A stretch of DNA of 64,000 nucleotides from NCBI GenBank assembly GCA_021713395.1, contig JAKJJT010000001.1:310001-374000 (forward strand). The letters are read 5' to 3'. The first letter of the stretch is position 1. Every line of letters starts with the position of its first letter. This document shows, in pieces, positions 45,378-54,801 of this stretch. The stretch comes from Thiotrichales bacterium 19S9-11 (lineage in GTDB: Bacteria; Pseudomonadota; Gammaproteobacteria; Francisellales; Francisellaceae). The notes beneath the pieces are model-generated. The model was not told the DNA's origin. It saw nothing but the letters and a program-made list of their open reading frames with translations, and ran no database searches. A program made the translations under genes and the position numbers.

Positions 45378-45935
45378 ATGTTAACAGTCGGAGATAAACT
45401 TCCAAAGTTTGAAGTAAAAGCAACGGTATCTAACGATTTAAATAATGCTTTTATTGATGTAAATAATGAATCTTACTCAGGTAAGTGGTTGGTTTTATTT
45501 TTTTGGCCAAAAGATTTTACTTTTGTTTGCCCAACTGAAATTGCAGCTTTTGGTCTACTAAATGATGAGTTTAGTGATCGAGATGCACAAGTTTTAGGAG
45601 CAAGTGTTGATTCTGAGTTTGTTCATTTGGCTTGGAGAAAAGAAAGGTTAGAATTAAATGACTTACCATTTCCAATGCTTTCTGATATTAAGCGTGAGTT
45701 ATCATCAGAATTAGGTATTTTAGATGAAAATGAAGGTGTTTCTAAGCGTGCCACTTTTATTATTGATCCTCAAGGTATCATTAGGTTCTCTATGGTAACG
45801 GATATGAGTGTTGGTCGTAACCCAGATGAAGTCTTAAGAGTATTAGATGCGCTTCAAACGGATGAATTATGTCCATGTAATTGGCATCAAGGGGAAGATA
45901 CACTTAATCCAGCAAAAGAAGAAGTAGAGGCTTAA
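45378..45935 (+). CDS. ahpC: Peroxiredoxin AhpC, mycobacterial type
   Basis: 185-aa peroxiredoxin. The peroxidatic Cys is C51 in 'DFTFVCPTEI'. The C-terminal 'LCPCNWHQGEDTL' carries C165 and C167, the arrangement of Mycobacterium tuberculosis AhpC with its two C-terminal Cys, rather than the enterobacterial form that uses AhpF. AAGGAG lies upstream of ATG 45378. An ahpD-like gene follows by 43 nt, which supports AhpD as its reductant partner. Confidence 0.95.
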   Translation: MLTVGDKLPKFEVKATVSNDLNNAFIDVNNESYSGKWLVLFFWPKDFTFVCPTEIAAFGLLNDEFSDRDAQVLGASVDSEFVHLAWRKERLELNDLPFPMLSDIKRELSSELGILDENEGVSKRATFIIDPQGIIRFSMVTDMSVGRNPDEVLRVLDALQTDELCPCNWHQGEDTLNPAKEEVEA

Positions 45936-45978
45936 TTTTAAGCCACTACCTTAAAAATATATAACAAAGGAGATAGTC

Positions 45979-46506
45979 ATGACTTATCAAGCACTACTTG
46001 ATTCAATAGGTGATTATGCCAAAGATATTCGCCTTAACTTGAAAAATGTTTTAGATGCAACAAAACACCAGAGTTTGTCAGAAAATCAAATTGCTTTTAT
46101 TTCACTGTCTTGTGCATATGCAACAAGAAATCAGACGGTTATTCAAGCGATTGAAGACTTTATTGGTAGTAAGCTGACAGAGCAATCTAAAAATGCAGCC
46201 AAATCATCAGCAACCATTATGGCAATGAATAATATTTATTATCGATTTGTTCATCTAGTCTCAGATAAAGCTTATCAACAAATGCCAGCTGGTCTTAGAA
46301 TGAACGCTTTAATGAATCATCAGGTTGATAAAATTGACTTTGAATTATCAGCATTAGCTGTCTCTGCAATCAATGGTTGCGGCTTATGTATTGATAGTCA
46401 TGTTAAAACATTAGAAAAATCGAATGTTTCACAAGTAAGCATTCAACATGCTATTAAAATAGCATCCGTACTAAATGCTTTAGCGCAATCTATTGCGATT
46501 CGCTAA
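45979..46506 (+). CDS. ahpD: Alkylhydroperoxidase AhpD-like (CMD family)
   Basis: 175-aa helical protein. Active-site C134 and C137 with H141 are in 'NGCGLCIDSHVKTL'; a Glu twelve residues before the first Cys (E122) also matches AhpD of M. tuberculosis (E118, C130, C133, H137). AhpD there recycles AhpC using lipoamide from the dehydrogenase complex. GGAG precedes ATG 45979. Operonic with ahpC. Confidence 0.93.
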   Translation: MTYQALLDSIGDYAKDIRLNLKNVLDATKHQSLSENQIAFISLSCAYATRNQTVIQAIEDFIGSKLTEQSKNAAKSSATIMAMNNIYYRFVHLVSDKAYQQMPAGLRMNALMNHQVDKIDFELSALAVSAINGCGLCIDSHVKTLEKSNVSQVSIQHAIKIASVLNALAQSIAIR

Positions 46507-46597
46507 GGCATTTTAATCAGTTTGAAAAGGATTTTTTCATTTAATTTACAAATAAATATTCAATTTCCTTAAATTACTTCAAAAGGACTGCTAGAAT

Positions 46598-46616
46598 AGC
46601 AAAAGATTGCTTTTTT
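46598..46616 (+). terminator. Small hairpin with T run ahead of parA
   Basis: AGCAA (46598-46602) and TTGCT (46607-46611) around a 4-nt loop, then T residues to 46616, 15 nt before the parA start. Its place after a TAGAAT (-10-like, 46592-46597) could make it a leader hairpin or the end of ahpCD transcription. Short stem; tentative. Confidence 0.3.
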
Positions 46617-46630
46617 AGGAGTAGGTAAGG

Positions 46631-47266
46631 ATGATGAAAGCAAAATCAATTGCATTGTTGCAACAAAAAGGCGGATCGGGTAAGACAACAACAGCTATGA
46701 ATTTAGCTTTTGGTTTGCGCGAGTTAGGGTATAACGTTTTAGTTGCTGATATGGATAAAGATAAGCCTGATGCTTGGGCATGGTCAGCGAAGAATAGTGA
46801 TGATGCAAATTTTGTCTATCAGATCGATGAAAAAAACGCCAGAGATCAAATTGTAGAGTTAAAAAATCATTGTGAGTTTTTAATTATTGATACACCGCCA
46901 AATTTTCAAACAGCAGCACTAAAGGCAGCGCTTTGGTCTGATTTGGTTGTTATTCCTGCTGCTCCCAGTGGGATGGATATGTCAGGTTTGCTGGAAGCAA
47001 AAGATTTGGCTGTAACCGCAGAGAGACCTTATCGATTATTAGCAAACAGAATTTTAAAAAATACACAAATGTCAAAAAGTTTATTAGTTGAGCTTGAAGA
47101 TGAAGGCAATGCTTTTGGTGTATCAATTCCGCAAAGTGTTAAGTTTGTTGAAGCAGAAGCGCAAGGCTTATATATTGGTGAGTATGCTAAAGGCTCTTGG
47201 CCGCATATTCAGGTGAAAAAATTAGCTAAAGAAGTCTTATCTTTTTTCAAAAAAGATGGTGCATAA
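46631..47266 (+). CDS. parA: ParA-family partition ATPase, short form
   Basis: 211-aa deviant-Walker ATPase. P-loop '[16 protein letters not shown]' (residues ~11-26), '[14 protein letters not shown]' A', and 'FLIIDTPP' B motif are visible. It lacks the ~100-residue N-terminal DNA-binding domain of type Ia plasmid ParA and is shorter than a typical Soj (~250-260 aa). AGGAG lies 9 nt before ATG 46631. A ParB gene follows by 60 nt. Confidence 0.9.
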   Translation: MMKAKSIALLQQKGGSGKTTTAMNLAFGLRELGYNVLVADMDKDKPDAWAWSAKNSDDANFVYQIDEKNARDQIVELKNHCEFLIIDTPPNFQTAALKAALWSDLVVIPAAPSGMDMSGLLEAKDLAVTAERPYRLLANRILKNTQMSKSLLVELEDEGNAFGVSIPQSVKFVEAEAQGLYIGEYAKGSWPHIQVKKLAKEVLSFFKKDGA

Positions 47267-47326
47267 TATTTGAGCTAAAATAGTTTAAAGTTTTAAGAGT
47301 TATTAATAAAAGGTTTAATTAGTAAC

Positions 47327-48223
47327 ATGAGTAAAGGCTTATTATCTAATCGTAAACGCCTAAGTGATTTAGGTGTTGTCAATACGCAAGCAGATTTAAA
47401 AAAAGATGAGTTATTGGCAATGAAGTTAAATGAGCTGGATACAGAAGCTCGTTCTGTTGGTTCGCTCTTAGAATTGCCGTTAAGCCAGATAAAGCCTGAC
47501 CCAAATCAACCAAGAAAAGTATTTAAGAGTATCGACTCTTTAGCTAAAAGTATTAAAGAAAAAGGTGTATTGCAGCCAATTATCGTACGTAGAGATGATA
47601 GTGGTGAATATACACTGATTGCTGGTGAGCGACGCTACCGAGCTGCAAAAGAGGCTAATCTTAATACAATTCCTGCAATTTTAAGACAAGAAAAAGACTC
47701 TGATATTTTAATTATTCAGTTGCTTGAAAATGACCAACGAGAAAAAGTTTCTCCGTTTGAAGAAGCAGATGCAATTTATGAGTTAATTAAACATAAAAAA
47801 ATGAAAAAAAGCGAAATTGCTAAATCATTGGGAAGAGACTTATCATGGGTTTCGATGCGATTAAAGCTTAACGAAAGTTCTAGTCAAGTTAGGAAGTTAA
47901 GTGATGATGGTATTATTGATGATGTTCGAACACTTTATGATTTAAAAAAATTTGAAGATGAAACACCAGACTTAGCAAAAGATTTTATTAGAAAAATTCG
48001 TGAGAGCCGTATTCGAGGGTCATATAGGCAAGCGATTTCAAGAGCAAGAACTGGTGCAAGAAAGCAAAAAAAACTTGATGATGATACTATATTTGAAGTT
48101 GAACAAATTGACGTTGATAATGATCTTTTAATTTTATATATTCAAGGTAGAAAGCCATACCAGTTTAAATTAGATCAAAAATTAAAGTCTCACTTAATGG
48201 GACAACTTAAACAGAGTGACTGA
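47327..48223 (+). CDS. parB: ParB/Spo0J-family partition protein
   Basis: 298-aa centromere-binding protein. The N-terminal ParB/sulfiredoxin-like domain shows 'QIKPDPNQPRK', 'LQPIIVRR', and the CTP-binding/arginine-patch region 'LIAGERRYRAAKEANL' (about 100-118). Central HTH: 'KKSEIAKSLGRDLSWVSMRLKL' (~165-187). A basic stretch follows, then a C-terminal dimerisation segment. No parS-type TGTTTCACGTGAAACA palindrome is visible near it. Confidence 0.92.
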   Translation: MSKGLLSNRKRLSDLGVVNTQADLKKDELLAMKLNELDTEARSVGSLLELPLSQIKPDPNQPRKVFKSIDSLAKSIKEKGVLQPIIVRRDDSGEYTLIAGERRYRAAKEANLNTIPAILRQEKDSDILIIQLLENDQREKVSPFEEADAIYELIKHKKMKKSEIAKSLGRDLSWVSMRLKLNESSSQVRKLSDDGIIDDVRTLYDLKKFEDETPDLAKDFIRKIRESRIRGSYRQAISRARTGARKQKKLDDDTIFEVEQIDVDNDLLILYIQGRKPYQFKLDQKLKSHLMGQLKQSD

Positions 48224-48308
48224 CTTTCATTGTTTATAATATCTTGCATTTAAAAGTAGAATACTTTAGCTTAAAGATAAAATATCTAGCTAGCTCTTAA
48301 TAGGACAT

Positions 48309-49226
48309 ATGATGAGTGTTAAACGGATTATTGCTTTTGGTGATAGTTTACAGGATCATAATAATCTAACTAAATTTTTACCAATTTCACCTAAAGCTTG
48401 TCATGATGGTTTTTTTTCGAATGGAAAAGTAGCTGTTTATCATTTGAAAGATATGTTATCAGAACATTTTAATATGGATATTAAGATAGAGAATTTTGCA
48501 ATTGCAGGTGCTTTAGCATCAAATTATAATCCTAATCCATTGCTTATAGATAAATCATTACGACTAAGCGCACAGGTTGATCGCTTTGAAAATCAAATAG
48601 CTCGTTTTGATGCAAATGACTTAGTTGTTTTAACTGGTGGTGGTAACGATTTTTTCTTTTCAATTTATCCAGCGTTTCCTTATCTTCACTTAACCAATGC
48701 TTATCGTGTTGCAAGTGAGCTGGCAAAAGTTTTAGAGCGAGTGTGCCGATTAGGTGCAAAGCAGATTATTATATCAAATTTGCCGGATATTACCGTTGTT
48801 CCATTATTTAGCTATGTAAGTGATGGTAAAAATGTAATTCATTCAAATCAAAATAGGTTTTATCAATCGGGTGTTAATTTAATAAAGCGTTATTTTAGCT
48901 ATCGTATTGCTCGTGAAAATATGAAACTTGATAAAAAAGTAGAGACATTAAAAAATAAGTATCGACAGACGCAGATTAATTTGTTTGATGGCTATCGATT
49001 TATGAAACGCTTAATTAATAAACCATTTGATTTTGGATTTGAGAATGCAATTTGTCCTTGTATTTTAAGCTTAGGTGGCTTTGACTTAAAAGGTAATATT
49101 CAAGATGAGTCTGAAATTGTTATAAAAGAAAACCCAGAGACTCATTTATTTTGGGATTTGGTACACCCTACGACAAAAGCGCATCAAGTTGTTGCTAGTG
49201 AATGGGCAAAGTATATTACTCATTAG
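48309..49226 (+). CDS. SGNH/GDSL hydrolase, phospholipase/acyltransferase-like
   Basis: 305-aa serine hydrolase. Block I 'IIAFGDSLQDHNNL' holds Ser (residue ~12), block III 'LTGGGNDFFFS' the GxND motif and block V 'FWDLVHPTTKAH' the catalytic Asp and His. These resemble the GDSL lipases (lysophospholipase/cholesterol acyltransferase group) of Legionella and relatives. No signal peptide: the catalytic block is almost at the N-terminus, so it is cytosolic or exported another way. Two adjacent ATGs (48309/48312) could start. Its last 11 nt overlap ampG on the other strand. Confidence 0.87.
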   Translation: MMSVKRIIAFGDSLQDHNNLTKFLPISPKACHDGFFSNGKVAVYHLKDMLSEHFNMDIKIENFAIAGALASNYNPNPLLIDKSLRLSAQVDRFENQIARFDANDLVVLTGGGNDFFFSIYPAFPYLHLTNAYRVASELAKVLERVCRLGAKQIIISNLPDITVVPLFSYVSDGKNVIHSNQNRFYQSGVNLIKRYFSYRIARENMKLDKKVETLKNKYRQTQINLFDGYRFMKRLINKPFDFGFENAICPCILSLGGFDLKGNIQDESEIVIKENPETHLFWDLVHPTTKAHQVVASEWAKYITH

Positions 49227-50517
49227 TTTTATTTAGTTTAAGCATTGATGAGATTTGTCTTCGAGTTAAATAAATAATAAATGTTACAACTAAACCAATA
49301 GTTGTGCTTATTAGAAACAATAAAACCCAACTATAATTTTTTACAATATAGCCAGCAAATGGACCAATAAAGACTCGGCCAAGAGAGTCAAGAGAGCTAA
49401 ATAAAGCAAATTGAGTGGCACTGTAGTTTTGATTGCAAAGTGAAAATAAAAATGCTAAAAATGCAGCTGATCCTAAGCCGCCAGCAAAATACTCAACAGC
49501 AACTGAAAACATCATGAGATAAAAGTTTTTGCCAACGATTGCTAAAATCGCATAGCTTAAGTTTGCCAGTGCCATGGCAAAACTAAAGTATAAAAATCCC
49601 TTATAGATTCCAATTCGTTTAATTAATAAGCCACCAATTAAAGTGCCTAAAATTGTAAAGGCCATTGCACTTAATTTAAATGCATAGGCGACTTGCTCAA
49701 GGCTAAAGTTAAGTCCTCGTAAGAAAAATACGGTATTTAGTGAAAAAGCAAGTTGATCACCAAGTTTATAAACAATAATTAAGCATAAGATTAATAAAGC
49801 ACTTCTAATATGATGACGTTTAAGAAAATCAGTTAAAGGAAAGACAACTGCCTGGTAAAGAGATTGGGGCATATGTTCTGTTTTTTGTTTGATTTTTGGC
49901 GCAATAAGTGTGCCGATTATGCCAATAATGAATAAGAGACTAATTGATAAATAAGCGGTTGCCCAGCTTGTTTTTGACGCGATAATTAAAGCGCCAGCAC
50001 CAGATGCAAACATAGCAATTCGATAGCCCAAGGTTGAGATAGCGCCGCCAAGTGCTCTTTCTTCTGGCTTTAAAATATCAGCTTGATAAGCATTAATATT
50101 AATATCTTGTGTTGCTGAGATAAAGGCAATAAATAGATTTAAAATAGCAAGTGTCCATGGATTTGTTTCAGGTGTAAATAGGGCATTCGATGCAACAGTA
50201 ATAATTAATAATAATTGTGTAATTAATACCCAGCCTAGTCGGTGGCTAATAAATGATAATGAAAATCGATCCATTAATGGTGCCCAGACAAATTTAAATG
50301 TATAGGGGGCGCTAATCATTGTTAGAAAGCCAATATCCTGTATTGAAATATTAGATTGAGTATACCAAGCAATTAATGTTGATAAGGTTAATAATAGTGG
50401 CAAGCCAGATGAGAAACCAAGTAGCAGCATTACTAACATTTTTCTAGAGGTTAAAATGGCTCTAATTTCAAGTAAGAGATTTGTTAATGGTCGAGCTGTA
50501 GTTAGTGTGTTAGACAT
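49216..50517 (-). CDS. ampG: AmpG-like muropeptide permease
   Basis: 433-aa 12-helix MFS protein. The N-terminal 'LLGFSSGLPLLLTLSTLIAW', then 'GFLTMISAPYTFKFVWAPLMDRF', is the AmpG signature. It imports GlcNAc-anhydroMurNAc peptides from the periplasm for cell-wall recycling. Tail-to-tail with the GDSL gene and followed downstream by unrelated genes; recycling enzymes are not nearby. Confidence 0.93.
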   Translation of the reverse strand: MSNTLTTARPLTNLLLEIRAILTSRKMLVMLLLGFSSGLPLLLTLSTLIAWYTQSNISIQDIGFLTMISAPYTFKFVWAPLMDRFSLSFISHRLGWVLITQLLLIITVASNALFTPETNPWTLAILNLFIAFISATQDININAYQADILKPEERALGGAISTLGYRIAMFASGAGALIIASKTSWATAYLSISLLFIIGIIGTLIAPKIKQKTEHMPQSLYQAVVFPLTDFLKRHHIRSALLILCLIIVYKLGDQLAFSLNTVFFLRGLNFSLEQVAYAFKLSAMAFTILGTLIGGLLIKRIGIYKGFLYFSFAMALANLSYAILAIVGKNFYLMMFSVAVEYFAGGLGSAAFLAFLFSLCNQNYSATQFALFSSLDSLGRVFIGPFAGYIVKNYSWVLLFLISTTIGLVVTFIIYLTRRQISSMLKLNKTNE

Positions 50518-50604
50518 AAAAACTCAAACATCCTGTTATCATATATTTTATATTTATCATAACGTATTTATCAGTTTAAATCTCTGATGACGCAGTTTTA
50601 ATTT

Positions 50605-51636
50605 TTAGTCAAGCAAAGGCAGTATTGCATTGATTGTTTCTTCAGCATTTTTCTCAATTGTAAATGACTTCGCTATTTGGTGATTTTTTTGCTTTTCTTT
50701 GTATAATAAAACATGATCATTAAGTAAATTATCGATCTTTTTGGCAATAATTTCATGATTACTATCTGTAATAATATAGTCATTTGGTAAGATTTCACTA
50801 GCGCCATTTTGATTTGAAGTAAATGTAACATTAGATGTGCTCATTGCTTCTAAAACAACATTGGAAAAAGGTTCATAGCGGGTTGGAAAAAGAAAGATGT
50901 CACTAATTGCATAAAAGTGATTAACATCAGCACGTAATCCAGCGAAGCTTATCTGGTTATTGATATTTAATGTTTCAGCTAATTTTTGAAAGGCCTTAGC
51001 TTTTTTGTCTTTGCCAATAATAATAACATGGAAGTTATCGCTTTGTAGCTTTGATATGATTTTAAGTAAGATATCTACACCTTTTCGATAAAAGTCACTG
51101 CCAATAAAAAGAATAATTTTTTTGTTTTCAATGATTGGGAGTTCCTTAAGTACAGATAGTTTGGAACTATAATGGTCAACTGGCTTAAGATTAATGCCAT
51201 TGTAAATGACTTTAATTTTTCTTTTATCGATTTGATAGGTTTGAATAATTTGCCTTTTGATAAAATGAGAGTTTGCAATAATTAGTTTAGCATTGTTAAA
51301 GCAACGTTTTTCAAGATAACAATAAACGAAGTTAGTTGGGTTAAATTTTGATTTTTTAACTTTTATATAAACTTTATGTACGCCATCGCCTGCGCGATAG
51401 ACATCAGGCTTACTAATACGCTCAAGGGAGAAATAAAATTTATTTCTTTTTTTAAAGCTAACATATAAATTAAACAATAATGCTTTAATCCAAGTGGGTA
51501 GCCACTTAGGAAAGTTTCCGTGTAGCACTTGATAATTGATTTGTTTCTCGATGAGTGTGTTTGTTAGGCGAGATAAATAGTTTTCGGCGCCACCAAACTT
51601 TGTTTTGTTTCGACGAATAAAATAAATGGTTTTCAT
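50605..51636 (-). CDS. Glycosyltransferase family 4, LPS-type
   Basis: 343-aa retaining GT-B glycosyltransferase. N-terminal 'FGGAENYLSRL' acceptor loop, 'LFIGSDFYRKGVDIL' donor-domain start, and the E.7E motif in 'FPTRYEPFSNVVLEAMS' near residues 252-268. The segment 'KPDVYRAGDGVHKVY' is reminiscent of WaaG-like heptose/glucose transferases. Sugar and acceptor unknown; cell-surface polysaccharide or LPS core is the likely target. Isolated from other LPS genes. Confidence 0.85.
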   Translation of the reverse strand: MKTIYFIRRNKTKFGGAENYLSRLTNTLIEKQINYQVLHGNFPKWLPTWIKALLFNLYVSFKKRNKFYFSLERISKPDVYRAGDGVHKVYIKVKKSKFNPTNFVYCYLEKRCFNNAKLIIANSHFIKRQIIQTYQIDKRKIKVIYNGINLKPVDHYSSKLSVLKELPIIENKKIILFIGSDFYRKGVDILLKIISKLQSDNFHVIIIGKDKKAKAFQKLAETLNINNQISFAGLRADVNHFYAISDIFLFPTRYEPFSNVVLEAMSTSNVTFTSNQNGASEILPNDYIITDSNHEIIAKKIDNLLNDHVLLYKEKQKNHQIAKSFTIEKNAEETINAILPLLD

Positions 51637-51734
51637 TAAAGTACAAGTTTGGTTTTTATTAAGTTAAGCTGATTTTATCAAAATAAATATGCTTTGTAAT
51701 GTTAATATCAGGCTTTAAACGCTAGAGCAAAGAC

Positions 51735-51763
51735 TTCACAAACATTAAAAAATCGTCTAGAAT
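51735..51763 (+). promoter_or_regulatory. Sigma-70 promoter of rpoZ
   Basis: TTCACA (51735-51740) and TAGAAT (51758-51763) separated by exactly 17 nt, 52 nt before the rpoZ start. Each hexamer matches the consensus at five of six positions. The best promoter candidate I read in the window. Confidence 0.7.
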
Positions 51764-51814
51764 GCGTGGAAGCTTAATTTATAATAATAAAAATTTATTT
51801 TTAGGAGAGAACTT

Positions 51815-52030
51815 ATGGCTCGTGTAACAGTAGAAGATTGTTTAGAATATGTGGACAATCGTTTTCAGCTAGTTTTATTAGCAGCAAAGCGTGCACGTCA
51901 TTTAATGCAATCAGGTGAAGAGCCGTTGGTTGAGTGGGATAATGATAAGCCAACAGTTGTTGCTTTACGTGAAGTAGCTGATGGGTTCGTTACAAAAGCT
52001 TATCTTCGTGATAATCCGCATGACAATTAA
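51815..52030 (+). CDS. rpoZ: RNA polymerase omega subunit
   Basis: 71-aa omega subunit that helps assemble RNA polymerase. '[31 protein letters not shown]' is the conserved start. AGGAG upstream of ATG 51815. No spoT, gmk or recG follows, unlike E. coli; instead infA lies convergent. Confidence 0.97.
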   Translation: MARVTVEDCLEYVDNRFQLVLLAAKRARHLMQSGEEPLVEWDNDKPTVVALREVADGFVTKAYLRDNPHDN

Positions 52031-52047
52031 AAATAAGTGATATAGGG

Positions 52048-52266
52048 TTATTTATTTCTATAAGTGATACGACCCTTGCTTAGGTCATAAGGCGTCATTT
52101 CTACAGTTACTTTGTCGCCAGTTAAAATGCGAATATAGTTTTTGCGCATTTTCCCTGAAATATGCGCTGTTACAATGTGGCCATTTTCTAACTCAACGCG
52201 AAACATTGTATTTGGTAAAGTTTCAATCACAGTACCTTCCAGTTCAATTTGTTCTTCTTTTGCCAT
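52048..52266 (-). CDS. infA: Translation initiation factor IF-1
   Basis: 72-aa OB-fold factor binding the ribosomal A site. '[30 protein letters not shown]' and '[17 protein letters not shown]' match the family over full length. Seventeen nt after the rpoZ stop on the opposite strand. Confidence 0.98.
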   Translation of the reverse strand: MAKEEQIELEGTVIETLPNTMFRVELENGHIVTAHISGKMRKNYIRILTGDKVTVEMTPYDLSKGRITYRNK

Positions 52267-52364
52267 GCGTATTGATACCTTAGTTTTCTTAAAATTTAGC
52301 TTAAGTATATAGACTAATCGCTATTTTTGGACTGAATCATGCCCCAAAGCGTAAAAAAAAGCAA

Positions 52365-53402
<1,038 letters not shown>

Positions 53403-53457
53403 TTAAATAAAAGTATGATAACCATTGATTGTAGTATGTTAAGAGAGAGTAATAAAT

Positions 53458-53841
53458 ATGAATCATAGTCAGGAGTTTTTAGATTTAGTAGATGATGCAC
53501 TAACACGAGTAAATACCTGTGAGTTAGAGGATGTAAATGCGCTTATTAATGACCCCTCATCATCAGCTATTATCATTGATGTTCGAGATGAAAATGAGTT
53601 TAACCAAGGCTATATTCCAAAAGCAATGCATTTAAGTAAAGGGTTAATTGAAGTTAAAATAGTTCAAGCTATCCCTAATAAAGAAGCAGAAATTATTTTA
53701 TATTGCGGCGGTGGTAATCGCTCAGCGCTTGCAGCAGATAATTTGCAAAAAATGGGTTATACCCATGTTAAAAGTATGAACTTAGGTTATAAGGGATGGC
53801 TAAAGCAAGGCTATATAACTGAAGGAAGTGGTGATGATTAG
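53458..53841 (+). CDS. Rhodanese-like sulfurtransferase
   Basis: 127-aa single-domain rhodanese. 'IIDVRDENEFNQGYIPKAMHLSKG' and active loop 'YCGGGNRSALAA' with catalytic Cys are clear. No signal peptide, so cytosolic. Its last 8 nt overlap the ispF gene (ATG 53834), so the two are co-transcribed. Physiological sulfur acceptor unknown. Confidence 0.92.
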   Translation: MNHSQEFLDLVDDALTRVNTCELEDVNALINDPSSSAIIIDVRDENEFNQGYIPKAMHLSKGLIEVKIVQAIPNKEAEIILYCGGGNRSALAADNLQKMGYTHVKSMNLGYKGWLKQGYITEGSGDD

Positions 53842-54310
53842 AATAGGTCATGGTTATGATGTTCATCGATTTAGTCAAACACCGAAGCCACTAATACTAG
53901 CAGGTATTAAAGTTGATGAAGAAATGGGTGTTGATGCACACTCTGATGGTGATGTAATAATTCACGCATTATGTGATGCGCTTTTAGGCGCAGCGGCCTT
54001 AAGAGATATCGGTTATCACTTTCCTGATACGGATGAAAAGCATAAGGGTCAATCAAGTCACGTTTTTTTAGAAACAGTAATGAAGTTATTAGTAGAAAAA
54101 AACTATCATATTAATAATATTGATATTACCGTTGTTGCACAGAAGCCTAAGCTTAAAAACTTTATTTCAGATATGATTGAGTCATTGGCAGGAATTATAA
54201 GAATCAAGAACGACCAAATTAATATAAAAGCAACGACAACTGAAAAACTTGGGTTTGTTGGTAGGGTAGAAGGTATTAGTGCTTATGCAGTTTGTTTAAT
54301 TCAAAATTAA
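53834..54310 (+). CDS. ispF: MECDP synthase IspF
   Basis: 158-aa enzyme of the non-mevalonate isoprenoid pathway. Zn ligands D9 and H11 in 'IGHGYDVHRF' and the 'DAHSDGDVIIHALCDALLGA' helix with the third His are visible, plus 'KATTTEKLGFVGR'. ATG 53834 with AAGGAAG 7 nt upstream is the start; earlier GTGs are less likely. No ispD neighbour here, unlike E. coli. Confidence 0.96.
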   Translation: MIRIGHGYDVHRFSQTPKPLILAGIKVDEEMGVDAHSDGDVIIHALCDALLGAAALRDIGYHFPDTDEKHKGQSSHVFLETVMKLLVEKNYHINNIDITVVAQKPKLKNFISDMIESLAGIIRIKNDQINIKATTTEKLGFVGRVEGISAYAVCLIQN

Positions 54311-54405
54311 ATATGTAGCAAATCATTACCAATGTGGCTAAATAAGACGTATAATTTAATCTACTTATAGGTTGAATTTTTAAACCCGTTAATATAGGAA
54401 TAAAT

Positions 54406-54801
54406 ATGTTTATTGTATTAATAATCTTAGCTTTTATTGTTGGACTGATTGTTGGAGCATTGGGTGGTTTTTTGATTGCTCGCCGTTCAGGAAAAATGGC
54501 AAGACTTCAAGCTGAAGCATCGAATGCAAAAAAGGCATTAAGAGAGTATCATGGTAAGCTTAAAAGTCATATGTCAAAAGCTGATAACTTAATTCATACA
54601 ATTAGTGATGCAATGCTTGAACTTCAAGAGCATCAATATGCAGCAACACAAGATATGGAGTATCGATCTAGAGGGTTTCAATTATCGCAAACAGAGGCAA
54701 GTAAGCTTACGCATAGTAAAACAGATGATATGCCTGATAGCGACTCTACTAGCTCAACAGAGGCACCTAAAGATTATGTTGTGAATAAAAAAAATGTCTG
54801 A
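54406..54801 (+). CDS. zapG: YhcB/ZapG (DUF1043) inner-membrane protein
   Basis: 131-aa protein with one N-terminal helix (residues ~2-25, 'LIILAFIVGLIVGALGGFLIARR') and a short coiled coil (~32-75), then an S/T/D-rich tail. Layout and the 'GGFLIARRSGK' border match the YhcB/ZapG family, which affects cell shape and division in E. coli. Last 8 nt overlap truD. Confidence 0.85.
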   Translation: MFIVLIILAFIVGLIVGALGGFLIARRSGKMARLQAEASNAKKALREYHGKLKSHMSKADNLIHTISDAMLELQEHQYAATQDMEYRSRGFQLSQTEASKLTHSKTDDMPDSDSTSSTEAPKDYVVNKKNV

